Assembly (NCBI RefSeq): GCF_021582875.1
Contig: NZ_CP091138.1
Coordinates: 744,001 to 808,000, forward strand
Length of the DNA: 64,000 nt
From: Microbacterium sp. KUDC0406
Lineage (GTDB): Bacteria; Actinomycetota; Actinomycetes; Actinomycetales; Microbacteriaceae
Reading direction: 5' to 3'
In this document: positions 41,057 through 51,502 of the stretch, one piece after another
Layout: every line of letters begins with the position of its first letter
Numbering within the stretch: the stretch's first letter is position 1
Translations under genes and position numbers: made by a program
Notes under the pieces: model-generated
Database searches by the model: none
The model's input: the letters and a program-made list of their open reading frames with translations, nothing else
What the model was told of the DNA's origin: nothing

Positions 41057-41939
41057 GTCCACCACCTCGCTCATCACCGCCAAGCGCCGGCGCGGACGCC
41101 CGCGCAGTGGCCTGCGCAGCCTGTGGAAGAGCCCGTTCTTCGACATCGCCGCGCTCATCATCATCGTCGTCACGCTGATGGCGCTGTTCCCGGCCCTGTT
41201 CACGCACATCGACCCGCGCGACTGCGATCTGTCCATGTCGCGCGTGGGACCCGAACCCGGTCACCCGATGGGCTTCGACATCCAGGGCTGCGACTACTGG
41301 TCGAACATCGTGTACGGCGCGCGCACGTCGCTCGAGGTCGGCGTCTACACCGCGGCGATCTCGTTCGTGATCGCTCTGATCGCGGGGTCGCTCGCCGGCT
41401 ACTTCGGGGGTGTCCTCGACTCGATCATCTCCTGGACCGCGAACGTCATCCTCGGCATCCCGGTCGGCATCGCGAGCCTGGTGATCCTCTACCAGTTCCG
41501 CTCCCGCACGGTGTGGACGATCGTGTTCGTCCTGGTGTTGTTCAGCTGGGCGGCGACCATGCGCTACATGCGCAGCTCGGTCATGCAGGTGCGCAATCTG
41601 GAGTACATCCAGGCTGCCCGCGGACTGGGCGTCGGACCCTGGCGCATCCTTCGTTCGCACGTGATCCCGAACGCCGTCACCCCGCTGATCGTCATGACCA
41701 CGCTGTCCGTCGGCGCCGGTATGGCGGCCGAGGCCGGATTCTCGATCCTCGGCGTCGGCCTCAAGCTGCCTGCGTTCTCGTGGGGCATCCAGATCGCCCT
41801 CGCGAGCCAGGACGGCAACTGGCAGATCGCGCCGCTGCTGATGTTCTTCCCCACGCTGATGCTGGGTCTGACCACGCTCGCCTTCGTCGTGCTGGGTGAG
41901 AGCCTGCGCGACGCCCTCGACCCGAAGGCCCGCCGATGA
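41049..41939 (+). CDS. ABC transporter permease, DppC type
   Basis: 296 residues, in frame. An N-terminal cytoplasmic extension and first membrane segment (FFDIAALIIIVVTLMALFP) are followed by a five-helix permease domain; the ATPase-contact loop is EYIQAARGLGVGPWRILRSH. Second permease of the same importer. The stop overlaps the next start by ATGA. Confidence 0.92.
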   Translation: MRESTTSLITAKRRRGRPRSGLRSLWKSPFFDIAALIIIVVTLMALFPALFTHIDPRDCDLSMSRVGPEPGHPMGFDIQGCDYWSNIVYGARTSLEVGVYTAAISFVIALIAGSLAGYFGGVLDSIISWTANVILGIPVGIASLVILYQFRSRTVWTIVFVLVLFSWAATMRYMRSSVMQVRNLEYIQAARGLGVGPWRILRSHVIPNAVTPLIVMTTLSVGAGMAAEAGFSILGVGLKLPAFSWGIQIALASQDGNWQIAPLLMFFPTLMLGLTTLAFVVLGESLRDALDPKARR

Positions 41940-42934
41940 CCGCCCTGCTGGACGTCCAGAACCTGTCCCTCGAGTTCCGCTCGCCCGGGAGTCCGCCGAT
42001 CGCCGCCCTGCAGGACGTCAGCTTCACGCTGGACCGCGGCGAGACGCTCGCCGTGCTCGGCGAGTCCGGCTCGGGCAAGAGCATCACCGCCAAGGCGATC
42101 ATGGGCATCCTGCCCAAGCCGGCCTCGCACATCACCGGCGGGCGCATCGTGTTCGACGGAGACGACCTGCTGACGCTGCCCGCCGCGAGACTGCGGAAGG
42201 TGCAGGGCGCGCGGATCGCGATGGTGTTCCAGGACGCGCTGAGCGCGCTGAACCCCGTGCAGACGGTGTCCACCCAGATCGCCGAGCTGTACCGCGTGCA
42301 CCGCGGCATGTCGAAGAAGCAGGCGCACGCCGCAGCGATCGAGATGATGCGCGCCGTGCGCATCCCGGATGCTGCGAACCGGGCGAACGACTATCCGTTC
42401 CAGTTCTCCGGCGGCATGCGCCAGCGCATCATGATCGCGATGGCGCTCGCACTGGATCCCGACATCCTGATCGCCGACGAGCCGACCACGGCGCTGGACG
42501 CGACCGTGCAGGCGCAGATCCTCGAACTGCTCGGCGAGATCACCCGGGAGCGGCAGATGGCGCTGCTGATGATCACCCACGATCTCGGCGTCGCCGGCCA
42601 GCTGGCGGATCGCGCACTGGTGATGTACGCCGGCCGGGTCGCCGAATCAGGTCCGATCGGGCCGATGTTCGACAGCCCCGCGCATCCGTACACGAAGGGT
42701 CTGCTCGGATCCATCCCCTCCGCCGCCCACCGAGGCGGAGACCTGCCCACCATCCAGGGGCTGCCGCCGGACATCGCCCAGCGTCCGCCCGGATGCAGCT
42801 TCAACCCTCGATGCGCGTACGCCACGGCCGAGTGCCGTTCGGTGCTGCCGCCGCTCGATCTGTTCACCCCCGAGCGGGCCGCCGCCTGCCACCACAAGCA
42901 GGAGGTGATCGCCGATGTCGCTGTTGGAGCTTGA
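41936..42934 (+). CDS. ABC transporter ATP-binding protein, DppD type
   Basis: 332 residues. Walker [13 protein letters not shown], signature [15 protein letters not shown], Walker [16 protein letters not shown]. The C-terminal oligopeptide-transporter extension has the Cys-bearing [13 protein letters not shown] segment, which in relatives can hold an iron-sulfur cluster. It overlaps the following ATPase gene by 20 bp. Confidence 0.93.
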   Translation: MTALLDVQNLSLEFRSPGSPPIAALQDVSFTLDRGETLAVLGESGSGKSITAKAIMGILPKPASHITGGRIVFDGDDLLTLPAARLRKVQGARIAMVFQDALSALNPVQTVSTQIAELYRVHRGMSKKQAHAAAIEMMRAVRIPDAANRANDYPFQFSGGMRQRIMIAMALALDPDILIADEPTTALDATVQAQILELLGEITRERQMALLMITHDLGVAGQLADRALVMYAGRVAESGPIGPMFDSPAHPYTKGLLGSIPSAAHRGGDLPTIQGLPPDIAQRPPGCSFNPRCAYATAECRSVLPPLDLFTPERAAACHHKQEVIADVAVGA

Positions 42935-43966
42935 ATCGGTGCGGCGCTTCTACAAGCAGAAGCACACGATGTTCTCGCGCGGCGAGCACGGACAGGTGCG
43001 CGCCGTCGATGGCGTCGACTTCACCGTGGAGGAGGGCGAGACCGTCGGTCTGGTGGGGGAGTCCGGCTGCGGCAAGTCCACCCTCGCGCGCATCATCTGC
43101 GGGCTGGAGCCGCCCAGCGAGGGCACAGTCCGCTGGAACGGCGCGGACGTCGGCGCCATGTCGCACTCCGACCGCAAGACGCTGCTGCATCGTGAGGTGC
43201 AGATGGTCTTCCAGGACCCGCACGCGTCGCTCGACCCGCGCCGCTCGGTCGGTCAGTCGATCGCCGAGGGCATCACGACCCACAGGCTGCTGCCTGCATC
43301 GAAGGTGGAGGCGCGCGTGGGGGAGCTGCTCACCCAGGTGGGCCTGAACCCCGATCACGCGCACCGCTACCCGCACGAGTTCTCCGGCGGGCAGCTGCAG
43401 CGCATCGGCATCGCCAGGGCTCTGGCCGTCGAGCCGAAGCTGCTGGTCTGCGACGAACCGGTCTCCGCGCTGGACATCTCCGTGCGAGCGCAGGTGCTGA
43501 ACCTGCTGAACCGCCTCAAGCGCGAACTGGGGCTGTCGATCATCTTCATCGCCCACGATCTCGACGTGGTGCAGCACATGTCCGACCGCATCGTGACGAT
43601 GTACCTCGGCAAGGTGGTCGAACAGGGCGACTGCGAAGACGTGTACGGGGCCACGGCGCATCCGTACACGCGGGCGCTGCTGTCGGCCATTCCGCGCAAG
43701 CTCGCGCCGAACGAGCGTCTGGAGCGCGTCGTGCTCGAGGGCGACCCGCCGTCGCCGATCGACCCTCCGCCCGGATGTCCGTTCCACACGCGGTGCTACG
43801 CGGCCATCGAGCGGTGCGCCACTGACGTGCCCGCCCTCGACGCGGTCCCCGGCGGACGCCCGCAGCACCGGGCATCCTGCCACCTCGCCGCCCAGATCAC
43901 GCTGTCGAAGGTCGGCATGGTCTCCACGATCTCCTCCTCCCCTCCCCATCCGAAAGGAACACCTGA
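42915..43966 (+). CDS. ABC transporter ATP-binding protein, DppF type; 3' end uncertain
   Basis: About 330-350 residues. Walker [13 protein letters not shown], signature [15 protein letters not shown], Walker [16 protein letters not shown], and the C-terminal [13 protein letters not shown] segment. The frame has no stop before 44409-44411, deep inside the next gene. A TGA at 43964-43966, overlapping the ATG of the binding protein, is in another frame, so I place the end there and suspect an indel or lost stop near 43900-43960. Confidence 0.85.
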
Positions 43967-45551
43967 TGAAAAGCACCACCAGCCGCATCGCGGTCGGCAT
44001 CGTCGCCGTTGCCGCGTGCGCGACGATGCTGACCGGATGTCTCGGCCAGCCCTCCGACGCCGGCGAGGGCAAGACGTCCTTCGTCGCCGTCAACAACGGC
44101 GAGATCGGGCGCATCACCGGCGCCCAGAACCCCGGCAGCCAGATCGCCATGGGAATCTGCGAGCCGCTGACCGGCATCGAGGAGGACGGCTCGGTCTTCA
44201 TGCGCGGCGCGGAGTCCCTCGAGAGCGACGACCAGGTGCACTGGACCGTGAAGGTGGCGAAGGACCACACCTTCTCGGACGGCACTCCGATCACCGCGAA
44301 GACCTACGTCGACACGTTCAACTTCGTCGGCGCCGGCAAGAACGCGATGCCCTCGAACTACGCGTACGGCCCGATCAAGGGGTACGACGAGCTGAACCCC
44401 GCCGAGGGTGAGGCGACCGCCACCGAGTTCTCGGGCATCAACCTCGTCGACGACAGCACGTTCACGATCGAGACCAAGACCCCGAACAACGACATGCCGT
44501 TCATCCTGTCGCAACTGGCGTTCTGCCCGATGCCGGAGAGCGCGTTCGCGGATCCGGTGGCCTATGACAAGAAGCCGATCGGCAATGGCGTGTACACCCT
44601 GGAGAAGCTCGACCCGCAGGTCGAGGCCGTGCTGAAGAAAGACCCGAAGTACAAGGGCTGGGTGCCCGAGGGTGCCGCCGACCAGATCACGTTCCGTGTG
44701 TACACCGACACGAACACCGCGTACCAGGATGTCGTGGCCGGGAACGCCGACGTGCTGCGCAGCCTGCCCCGGGGCTGATCGCGCAGGGCCGCAACTCGCT
44801 CGGCGACAAGGGCCTCACGGCGATCGACCGCAACACGCTGCAGACGTACTTCACCTGGCCGACCTACCTCGACAAGACGTTCCCGATCGAGGTGCGCCAG
44901 GCGTTCTCGATGATCGTGAACCGCGAGAGCATCTCGAAGGATCTCTTCAAGGACGCGACCGTCCCGGCCGGCTCACTGATGCCGAACTCGGTCTCGGCCT
45001 ACCGTGAGGACGCCTGCGGCCAGTACTGCACGTTCGATCCGGACGCCGCCAAGGCGCTCATCGCGAAGTCGGGCTTCACCGGCAGCATCCCGCTGAACTA
45101 CTCCTCGGCGAACACCACGGACGCGGCGACGGCGCTGGCGATCTCGAACTCGGCCAAGGAGATCGGCCTCGAGATCGAGCCCAAGCCGGTTCCCGCAGAC
45201 GCACTGGCGGAGACGATCAACTCGTACAAGCTGGACGGCCCCGTCATCCAGCTGTGGGGTTCGTCGTTCCCGGCCGCATCGGAGTGGGTCGCATCGGTGT
45301 ACGTCGACGCGAACTACCGGCTGCAGTACAGCGATCCCGAGGGCGAGGCGGCCGTGGCCGCTGCGCTCGCGGCGCCGACCCAGGACGAGGCGGACGCCCT
45401 GTGGCAGAAGGCCGAGGACTGGATCCTCGCGGATCAGGTGATCCAGCCCCTGTACCAGCAGGTGATGTACATCGCCCACACCGAGTGCATGACCCCGCAC
45501 GCGGCCGGTGGCGACATGCAGATCTACCGCACAGAAGTCACCTGCAAGTGA
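43966..45551 (+). CDS. ABC transporter substrate-binding lipoprotein (family 5), one frameshift
   Basis: About 528 residues. Lipoprotein signal peptide with lipobox ATMLTGC near residue 25, so it is anchored outside the membrane. Solute-binding family 5 features: DHTFSDGTPITAKTYVDTF and PLNYSSANTTDAATALA. The frame changes near 44772 (CCCCGGGG; one missing base). Start ATG behind GAAAGGAAC. Last gene of the ROK-Gfo/Idh-permease-ATPase series; with a sugar-type oxidoreductase beside it, the ligand may be a sugar derivative rather than a peptide. Confidence 0.9.
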
Positions 45552-45570
45552 CGCTCTGACGGCGGATCCG

Positions 45571-45611
45571 GCGAGGGCCGGGGCGGGGGGATCCTCCGTT
45601 CCGGCCCTCGC
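45571..45611. terminator. hairpin between binding protein and LysR gene
   Basis: 11-bp arms GCGAGGGCCGG / CCGGCCCTCGC around a 19-base loop, between the convergent genes ending at 45551 and 45618. Confidence 0.6.
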
Positions 45612-45617
45612 TCTTGC

Positions 45618-46527
45618 TCAGGCGATCAGGGCCGCCATCACCCGTTCGAGTGCCTCGGCGACCAGGCGCACCGAGCGCCGATGCAGGTTCTCCGGCCGCG
45701 CCAGGACGTCGATCATGCGGTTCGTGCTGACGCCTCGGAGCGGACGGCGCACGACGCCCGTCGCGTCGGCGACGACGGAGGTGTACCGGCGGCAGCATCC
45801 CCACCACGCCACCGGCGGCGATCACCGTGGCCGCGACGCCGTAGTCGTTGATCCGGTGCACGACGTCGACCGGCCTGTTGGTCACCGCCGAGATCGTGCG
45901 CAGCACGTCGTCGGGGGAGTAGCCGGTGCGGCTGGTCACCCAGCGCTCGCCCACCACCTGCTCGGGTGTCAGGGTCGTCCGCGAGGCGAGCGGATGCGTC
46001 GCGGCGAGAGCGACGTCCAGCGGTTCCGTCGCCAGGGGCACGGAGCGGATGCCGCTGTGCGGCCAGGGCGCGCTGTGCTCCATGCGGTGTGCGAGCACGA
46101 GGTCGTAGCGCGCGGTGAGTGCGGGGAACTCGCTCTGCGCGACGTCCTCGTCGGTGAAGCGGATCGTGGGGACGTCGTCCCCGGCACCGAGCTCGCGCAC
46201 GAGCGGACCGAACAGCGCCTGCGCTGCGCTGAGGAAGCCGCTCACGGTGACCACGCCGGACGGTGCGGCCTCGAAGCGATCCACCGCGGTGCGTGCCGCT
46301 GCCATGGCGTCCAGCGCAGCAGCCCCCGCCTCGGCGAGGACCTCACCGGCCGGCGTGAGCACGAGCGCGCGACCCTGCTTGCGGGTGAGCGGTGTGGCGA
46401 CCCCGCGCTGCAGGGCCGCCAGCTGCTGGGAGACGGCGGACGGAGACACGTGCAGTGCCTCGGCGACGGCGCTGACGCTGCCGAGAGCTCCCAGCTCGCG
46501 GAGGATCTGCAGTTGCGGGAGGTTCAT
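45618..46527 (-). CDS. LysR family transcriptional regulator, one frameshift
   Basis: About 303 residues from the ATG at 46527 (MNLPQLQILREL). N-terminal winged helix with the LysR pattern SVSAVAEALHVSPSAVSQQL; effector domain from about residue 90 (GVVTVSGFLSAAQALFG). The frame changes near 45793, after VVGMLPP; the last about 60 residues (TSVVADATGVVRRPLRG) are in the other frame. It is divergent from tdh-kbl with an 87-bp gap and may control threonine breakdown; this is inference. Confidence 0.87.
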
Positions 46528-46614
46528 ATGCCCATTCAAACATGTAGATGTGCTTAATCATCACTCCAGGAAGTGCCCATTGATCTTCACGGTCTGCAGG
46601 AGTGGGATCGAAGT

Positions 46615-47657
46615 ATGAAGGCTCTGTTCAAAGACGGCCCGCACGCCGGGCTCGCACTCGTGGATCGCCCCGATCCTGTCGCCGGACCCGACGAAGTCGT
46701 CATCCGGGTGCTCCGCACCGGCATCTGCGGCACCGACCTGCACATCGAGCGCTGGGACGACTGGGCCGATTCCGAGGTTCGCACACCGCTCATCCCCGGA
46801 CACGAGTTCTACGGCGAGGTCGTCGAGGTCGGCCCGCTCGCGCACGACATCTCCGTCGGCGACCGGGTGTCCGGCGAGGGCCACATCGTGTGCGGCATGT
46901 GCCGCAACTGCCGCGCAGGACGCCGTCAGATGTGCATCCGCACAATCGGCCTCGGCCTGCACCGCGACGGCGCATTCGCCGAGTACCTGTCGCTGCCCGC
47001 CGCGAACGTCTGGGTGCACCACTCAGACATAGAGCCCGAGGTCGGTGCGATCTTCGACCCGCTCGGGAACGCCGTACACACCGCCCTGGCCTTCCCCGTG
47101 ATCGGCGAGGACGTGCTGGTCACCGGATGCGGCCCGATCGGCCTCATGGCGATCGCCGTCGCGCGGCACGCCGGCGCGCGGTTCATCACCGCCACCGACA
47201 TCAGCGCCCCGCGCCTCGAGCTCGCCGCGCTGATGGGCGCAGACCGGGTCGTCGACGTCTCGAAGGAGGACGTGCGCGATGCGCAGAAGGCGCTCGGCAT
47301 GCGCGAGGGCTTCGACGTGGGCTTCGAGATGAGCGGCGCGCCGACCGCCCTGCCGACGATGATCGAGAACATGAACCACGGCGGCCGGATCGCCATGCTG
47401 GGTCTGCCCAGCGCGCCGTTCGGCGTGGACTGGGCAAGATCGTCACGCACATGCTGACGATCAAGGGCATCTACGGGCGCGAGATGTTCGAGACCTGGAA
47501 CGCGATGGGCGCCATGCTGCAGACCAGCCCGGCGCTGCGCGAGGCCATCGGCCGCATCATCGCCGACGTCATCCCGGCATCCGATTGGGAGAAGGGCTTC
47601 GCGGCAGCGGCATCCGCCGGCACCGGCAAGATCATCCTGGACTGGACGCGGCTCTGA
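46615..47657 (+). CDS. tdh: L-threonine 3-dehydrogenase, one frameshift
   Basis: About 347 residues. Zinc alcohol-dehydrogenase fold; oxidises L-threonine to 2-amino-3-ketobutyrate with NAD. Catalytic zinc: GICGTDLHI and PGHEFYGEV; structural zinc: [18 protein letters not shown] site: [16 protein letters not shown]. The frame changes near 47435 (GACTGGGCAAG needs one more G). The kbl gene directly downstream confirms the pathway. Start ATG at 46615 ([12 protein letters not shown]). Confidence 0.92.
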
Positions 47658-47676
47658 GCCGCAGGAGAGAGCGCAC

Positions 47677-48861
47677 ATGTACGGCGCATTCCAGCAGCAC
47701 CTGGCATCGGAGCTCGACGGCATCGAGCGGGCGGGGCTCACCAAGCACGAGCGCGGCATCCGCGGTCCGCAGAGCGCGCAGATCACCGCCGACGGCGCCG
47801 AGGTGCTGAACTTCTGCGCGAACAACTACCTCGGCCTCGCCGACGACCCGCGCATCCTCGCCGCGGCGAAGGGTGCGCTGGACGAGTGGGGCTACGGCAT
47901 GGCCAGCGTGCGATTCATCTGCGGAACACAGGAGCAGCACCTCGAGCTGGAGCGCCGGCTGGCTGCGTTCCTCGGCACCGACGACGCGATCCTGTTCTCG
48001 TCGTGCTTCGACGCGAACGGCGGTGTCTTCGAGACGCTGTTCTCGGCCGAGGACGCCATCATCTCGGACGAGCTGAACCACGCGTCGATCATCGACGGCA
48101 TCCGCCTGTCGAAGGCCCGTCGGCTTCGCTATCGCAACAGCGACATGGCCGATCTCGAGCAGCAGCTGAAGGAGGCCGCCGATGCGCGCTTCCGCGTGAT
48201 CGTGACCGACGGCGTGTTCTCGATGGACGGCTACATCGCCAAACTCCCGGAGATCTGCGACCTGGCCGAGAGGTACGACGCACTGGTCTTCGTCGACGAC
48301 TCGCACGCGGTCGGCTTCATCGGCGAGAACGGCCGCGGCACACCGGAGCTCTGCGGCGTCGCGGATCGCGTCGACATCTACACCGGCACCTTCGGCAAGG
48401 CGCTGGGCGGGGCATCCGGCGGGTACGTCGCCGCGCATCGCGACATCGTCGCCCTGCTGCGTCAGCGCTCGCGCCCCTATCTGTTCTCGAACACGCTCGC
48501 GCCGTCGATCGTGGCAGGCACCCTGACCGCTCTCGACCTGGTGGAGGGATCCGCGGCGCTGCGCGCGCAGCTGCGCGAGAACGCAGAGCTGTTCCGCCGC
48601 CGGATGACCGAGGAGGGCTTCGATCTGCTGCCCGGCGAGCACCCGATCGTGCCGGTGATGTTCGGCGACGCCGCGCTGACCGCACGGATCGCCGCAGAGA
48701 TGCAGCGCCAGGGCGTGTACGTGACCGCGTTCAGCTTCCCGGTGGTACCGCGCGAGAAGGCGCGCATCCGGGTGCAGCTGTCCGCTGCGCACACCGCGGA
48801 GCAGGTCGAGCGCTGCGTCGCCGCGTTCGTCGCCGCGCAAGAGGCGGTCGCCGCGGTCTGA
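47677..48861 (+). CDS. kbl: glycine C-acetyltransferase (2-amino-3-ketobutyrate CoA ligase)
   Basis: 394 residues, in frame. PLP enzyme of the alpha-oxoamine synthase family; splits 2-amino-3-ketobutyrate with CoA into glycine and acetyl-CoA. PLP Lys in [32 protein letters not shown] holds the cofactor-binding Asp and His; NNYLGLADD near the N-terminus is typical. It lies 19 bp after tdh with AGGAGAG before the ATG. Confidence 0.95.
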   Translation: MYGAFQQHLASELDGIERAGLTKHERGIRGPQSAQITADGAEVLNFCANNYLGLADDPRILAAAKGALDEWGYGMASVRFICGTQEQHLELERRLAAFLGTDDAILFSSCFDANGGVFETLFSAEDAIISDELNHASIIDGIRLSKARRLRYRNSDMADLEQQLKEAADARFRVIVTDGVFSMDGYIAKLPEICDLAERYDALVFVDDSHAVGFIGENGRGTPELCGVADRVDIYTGTFGKALGGASGGYVAAHRDIVALLRQRSRPYLFSNTLAPSIVAGTLTALDLVEGSAALRAQLRENAELFRRRMTEEGFDLLPGEHPIVPVMFGDAALTARIAAEMQRQGVYVTAFSFPVVPREKARIRVQLSAAHTAEQVERCVAAFVAAQEAVAAV

Positions 48862-48895
48862 CGAGGATGTCGGAGGCTCTGGGCATGATCGACGC

Positions 48896-50071
48896 ATGGA
48901 TGCCGAACTCACCGCGCGACGAGGACTGATCGACCAGCTGATCGAGGGCGGGCTCATCCGCTCCGATCGTGTACTCCGGGCCTTCGAGCGGGTGAGACGC
49001 TCGGCGTTCATCCCGGACGCGCCGCTGGAGGAAGTCTACGCAGACCGCACGCACACGGTCGCCGAGGACGACGGCGTCAAGGTGAGCACGGTCTCGGCTC
49101 CGTCGATGCAGGCCAAGATGCTCGAGCTCGTCGATCCGGCACCTGGCGAGGACGTGCTCGAGATCGGCTCGGGCGGAACGAACGCGGCACTGCTCGCCGA
49201 GATGGTCGCTCCGGGCGGCTCGGTGTGGACGGTCGACATCGACGAGCGGGTGATCGAGCGCGCCCGCGCTTCGCTGACGCAGCATCCGACTCCGGTGCCG
49301 GTCCGTGCCGATGTCGTGGATGCCTGGGCTCCGGGCACGGCGATCACCGAGGCGTCCTTCGATCTGGTGGAGTTCACGGTCGACACGTGGACTTTCCCGG
49401 AGTGGCTTCTCGACGTGCTGCGTCCGGGAGCGAGGGTGGTCGCGCCGCTGTCGCTGTTCGAGTGCGGATGGGCGTTCACCTTCGACGAGGGGCGGCTGCG
49501 CGGGACTCGGGTGTTCACCGGCGGGTTCGTGGCGGCGCGGGGAGCGGGTGCGTCCGGCACCGAGCCCCGGTACGCCAGGGCGGGAGACATCTGGCTGGCG
49601 CGGGATCAGGACGCCGACGACGGGTGGCTCTCGTCCGTACTGGCGCGTGAGGGCGAGTCCGTCGAGACCGGGTTGCGCCTCACTGCGGGATCCCTGTACT
49701 CGCCGGTCATCCTCCGGCTGTTCGCCGGTTCCGAGTCGGCGGGGACGATCCGGAGCGAATCGCAGAGCCGAGAGCACGGGTTCCCCGGTGCGCCGTGGAC
49801 GGGCACGCCGGTCTGGCTGGCCGACGACGGTCTCGCGGTGATGGACAACCGTCGGGTCGACGGCGGGGTCGAGGTGTTCGTGCGCGCCTTCGGCGACGAC
49901 GGCGCCGACCTCGCCCAGCGCATGGCGGAGCGGCTGCGCACCTGGCGGCAGGACGTCGGAGAGCCTGTGTGCGAGGCGATTCCGGTCTCGGCCGTGCGGG
50001 AGGCGGCGCCGGAGGGTGTGCGCGTGATCCGCCGCGGCGCGTGGGAGTTCCGGCTCTCCTGGGAGCGCTGA
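48896..50071 (+). CDS. PCMT-like methyltransferase of the FxLD-system type
   Basis: 391 residues. The N-terminus (RRGLIDQLIEGGLIRSDRVL, AFERVRRSAFIP) and SVSAPSMQAKMLE segment match the methyltransferases found with FxLD-type lanthipeptides. SAM motif: VLEIGSGGTNAALLAEM, then VWTVDIDERVIERA. A C-terminal extension of about 190 residues follows the methyltransferase fold. No precursor peptide, cyclase or dehydratase gene lies nearby: the upstream gene is kbl (35-bp gap) and the downstream gene is convergent, 4 bp away. Its acceptor is unknown. Confidence 0.75.
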   Translation: MDAELTARRGLIDQLIEGGLIRSDRVLRAFERVRRSAFIPDAPLEEVYADRTHTVAEDDGVKVSTVSAPSMQAKMLELVDPAPGEDVLEIGSGGTNAALLAEMVAPGGSVWTVDIDERVIERARASLTQHPTPVPVRADVVDAWAPGTAITEASFDLVEFTVDTWTFPEWLLDVLRPGARVVAPLSLFECGWAFTFDEGRLRGTRVFTGGFVAARGAGASGTEPRYARAGDIWLARDQDADDGWLSSVLAREGESVETGLRLTAGSLYSPVILRLFAGSESAGTIRSESQSREHGFPGAPWTGTPVWLADDGLAVMDNRRVDGGVEVFVRAFGDDGADLAQRMAERLRTWRQDVGEPVCEAIPVSAVREAAPEGVRVIRRGAWEFRLSWER

Positions 50072-50075
50072 CGCC

Positions 50076-50819
50076 CTATGCCTGTTCCGGCCAGTAACGG
50101 CGGCGGACACGGCTCCAGTCGTTGCCCCGCAGTTGCGGGTAGAGCAGCGAAGCGGCCAGACAGTACTTGCTGACCCGGTGCGGGCGGACGCCGTGCTGTA
50201 CGAACAGCCGGTCCAGCTCGGAGGCGCCGCCGGCGGACTTCGTCTCCACGAGCAGGTCGTCGGGCCCTGCGATGCGGCGCCCGGCCGTGCTGAAGTCCAG
50301 TTGCTCGTCGATCGTGATCCGGTGATCGCCCTGCACCAGCGTCGAACGACGATAGTCCGTGCGCAGCACGGGGTTCAGCTCGGCGGCATCCGTTCCGGTG
50401 ACCGCAGAGACGAAGCGCCGCCCGTCTGCACCGAGTCGACCGGCACGAGCGGGATCGTGCGGGATCCTCTGCTTCACCGTCAGCCCGCGGAGGCCCTTGG
50501 ACTTCACCTCGAGCTGACATCCGCCGCTGTCGCGATAGGTGCGGGTACGCACCTTGAACCGGTGCCGGCGACCCTGCGCGTGCTGACAGTACAGAGCGAA
50601 CCGCGGTGTGTCGAGATACACCGATCGATAGCGGAACGAGCGCAGGCCACCGATCTCGAGCGTGCGCAGGCCCTCGCCGGCGTCGGGGAGCAGCCGACCG
50701 AGCAGTGCGCGCGGAACGAAGTACTTGCGGTCGACACGGTTCATCAGGGCCGCCGCGCTCTCCAGCTCGCTGAGCGAGATCGACGGCAGGGCATCCAGGA
50801 CCGCTGCCGGGGAGGTCAT
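50076..50819 (-). CDS. VTC domain protein (polyphosphate polymerase-like)
   Basis: 247 residues. Conserved features of the VTC tunnel fold: MNRVDRKYFVP near the N-terminus, YRSVYLDTP, RFKVRTRTYRDSG, CQLEVKSKG, a late Glu-Lys pair in LLVETKSAG, and VSKYCLA. In yeast the VTC domain makes polyphosphate from ATP; in bacteria such proteins often sit beside DUF4956 membrane proteins, as here. The enzymatic role is inferred. Start overlaps the DUF4956 stop by ATGA. Confidence 0.85.
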   Translation of the reverse strand: MTSPAAVLDALPSISLSELESAAALMNRVDRKYFVPRALLGRLLPDAGEGLRTLEIGGLRSFRYRSVYLDTPRFALYCQHAQGRRHRFKVRTRTYRDSGGCQLEVKSKGLRGLTVKQRIPHDPARAGRLGADGRRFVSAVTGTDAAELNPVLRTDYRRSTLVQGDHRITIDEQLDFSTAGRRIAGPDDLLVETKSAGGASELDRLFVQHGVRPHRVSKYCLAASLLYPQLRGNDWSRVRRRYWPEQA

Positions 50820-51421
50820 GCGAACGCGTCCTCGGCGATCCGAGGCGATTCCTCGATCGGGGCCTCCCGACGGCGGTGCGCACGGGCGCGGTAGCGCACA
50901 TCGACCTGCGTGGTCTCCCGGACGAGATCGAGGTCGAGCACCTCGATACGCACCAGATCGGCGTTGAGCAGCGTCGCGACGGCGGCCTCGAGCTCGCGTT
51001 CATCCGGGTACGCCCGGTCCAGCATCAGCAGGTGATGCCTGGTCCGTGAAGCGACCCGAGGACTGTCGACGACGAGCATCACCACGAGCATGAGGGCCGA
51101 CAGCGCCGGCGCGATCCACTCCGGCGACGGCCGCAGGCCGGAGAGCAGACCGAGCGCCAGGGCGACGAAGTAGTAGGCGATCTCCTGCTGGGTGATCTGG
51201 TCGGAGCGCAGCCGGATGATCGAGAGGATGCCGAACAGGCCGATCCCGAGCCCGATGCCCACCTCGACCGAGGCGAGCGCGACCGTGACGGCGAGCACCC
51301 CCACGTTCAGCGCGATGTACGACAGCAGGAGGTCGCGCCGACGGTGCCGGCGGAAGTACAGGGCGTAGGCGAGCAGCGTGATCGACACGAGGTCTGTGAC
51401 GAGGGCGATGGCAAGCGACAT
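50816..51421 (-). CDS. DUF4956 membrane protein
   Basis: 201 residues. Four predicted membrane segments in the first 120 residues (for example LVTDLVSITLLAYALYF and IGLGIGLFGILSIIRLRSD). The loop RLRSDQITQQEIAYYFVALALG is the most conserved part of the family. The C-terminal 80 residues form a cytoplasmic alpha/beta domain. DUF4956 and VTC proteins are recurrent neighbours; the membrane part may guide the product across the membrane (inference). It is preceded by an operator-like motif at 51487-51502. Confidence 0.85.
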   Translation of the reverse strand: MSLAIALVTDLVSITLLAYALYFRRHRRRDLLLSYIALNVGVLAVTVALASVEVGIGLGIGLFGILSIIRLRSDQITQQEIAYYFVALALGLLSGLRPSPEWIAPALSALMLVVMLVVDSPRVASRTRHHLLMLDRAYPDERELEAAVATLLNADLVRIEVLDLDLVRETTQVDVRYRARAHRRREAPIEESPRIAEDAFA

Positions 51422-51486
51422 GATGACTCCTCCGGTTGTGCTGGTTCCCAGGCTCGCCGCTCGTCGTGAGCGCCGGATGAGGCACG

Positions 51487-51502
51487 GATGAGAGAGTTCT
51501 CA
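51487..51502. promoter_or_regulatory. shared operator motif upstream of DUF4956-VTC
   Basis: GATGAGAGAGTTCTCA. The same 16 bases occur at 53873-53888 upstream of the kinase operon, and nowhere else that I found in the window. A further GGATGAG lies 11 bp away (51475-51481), giving direct repeats of CTCATCC on the minus strand, a spacing typical of OmpR-type regulators. It overlaps the 3' end of the response regulator gene. Confidence 0.6.

Noticed and set aside
48861..48896. Possible FxLD precursor peptide next to the methyltransferase
   Set aside because: The gap is only 35 bp upstream and 4 bp downstream. No small frame with an FxLD motif fits.
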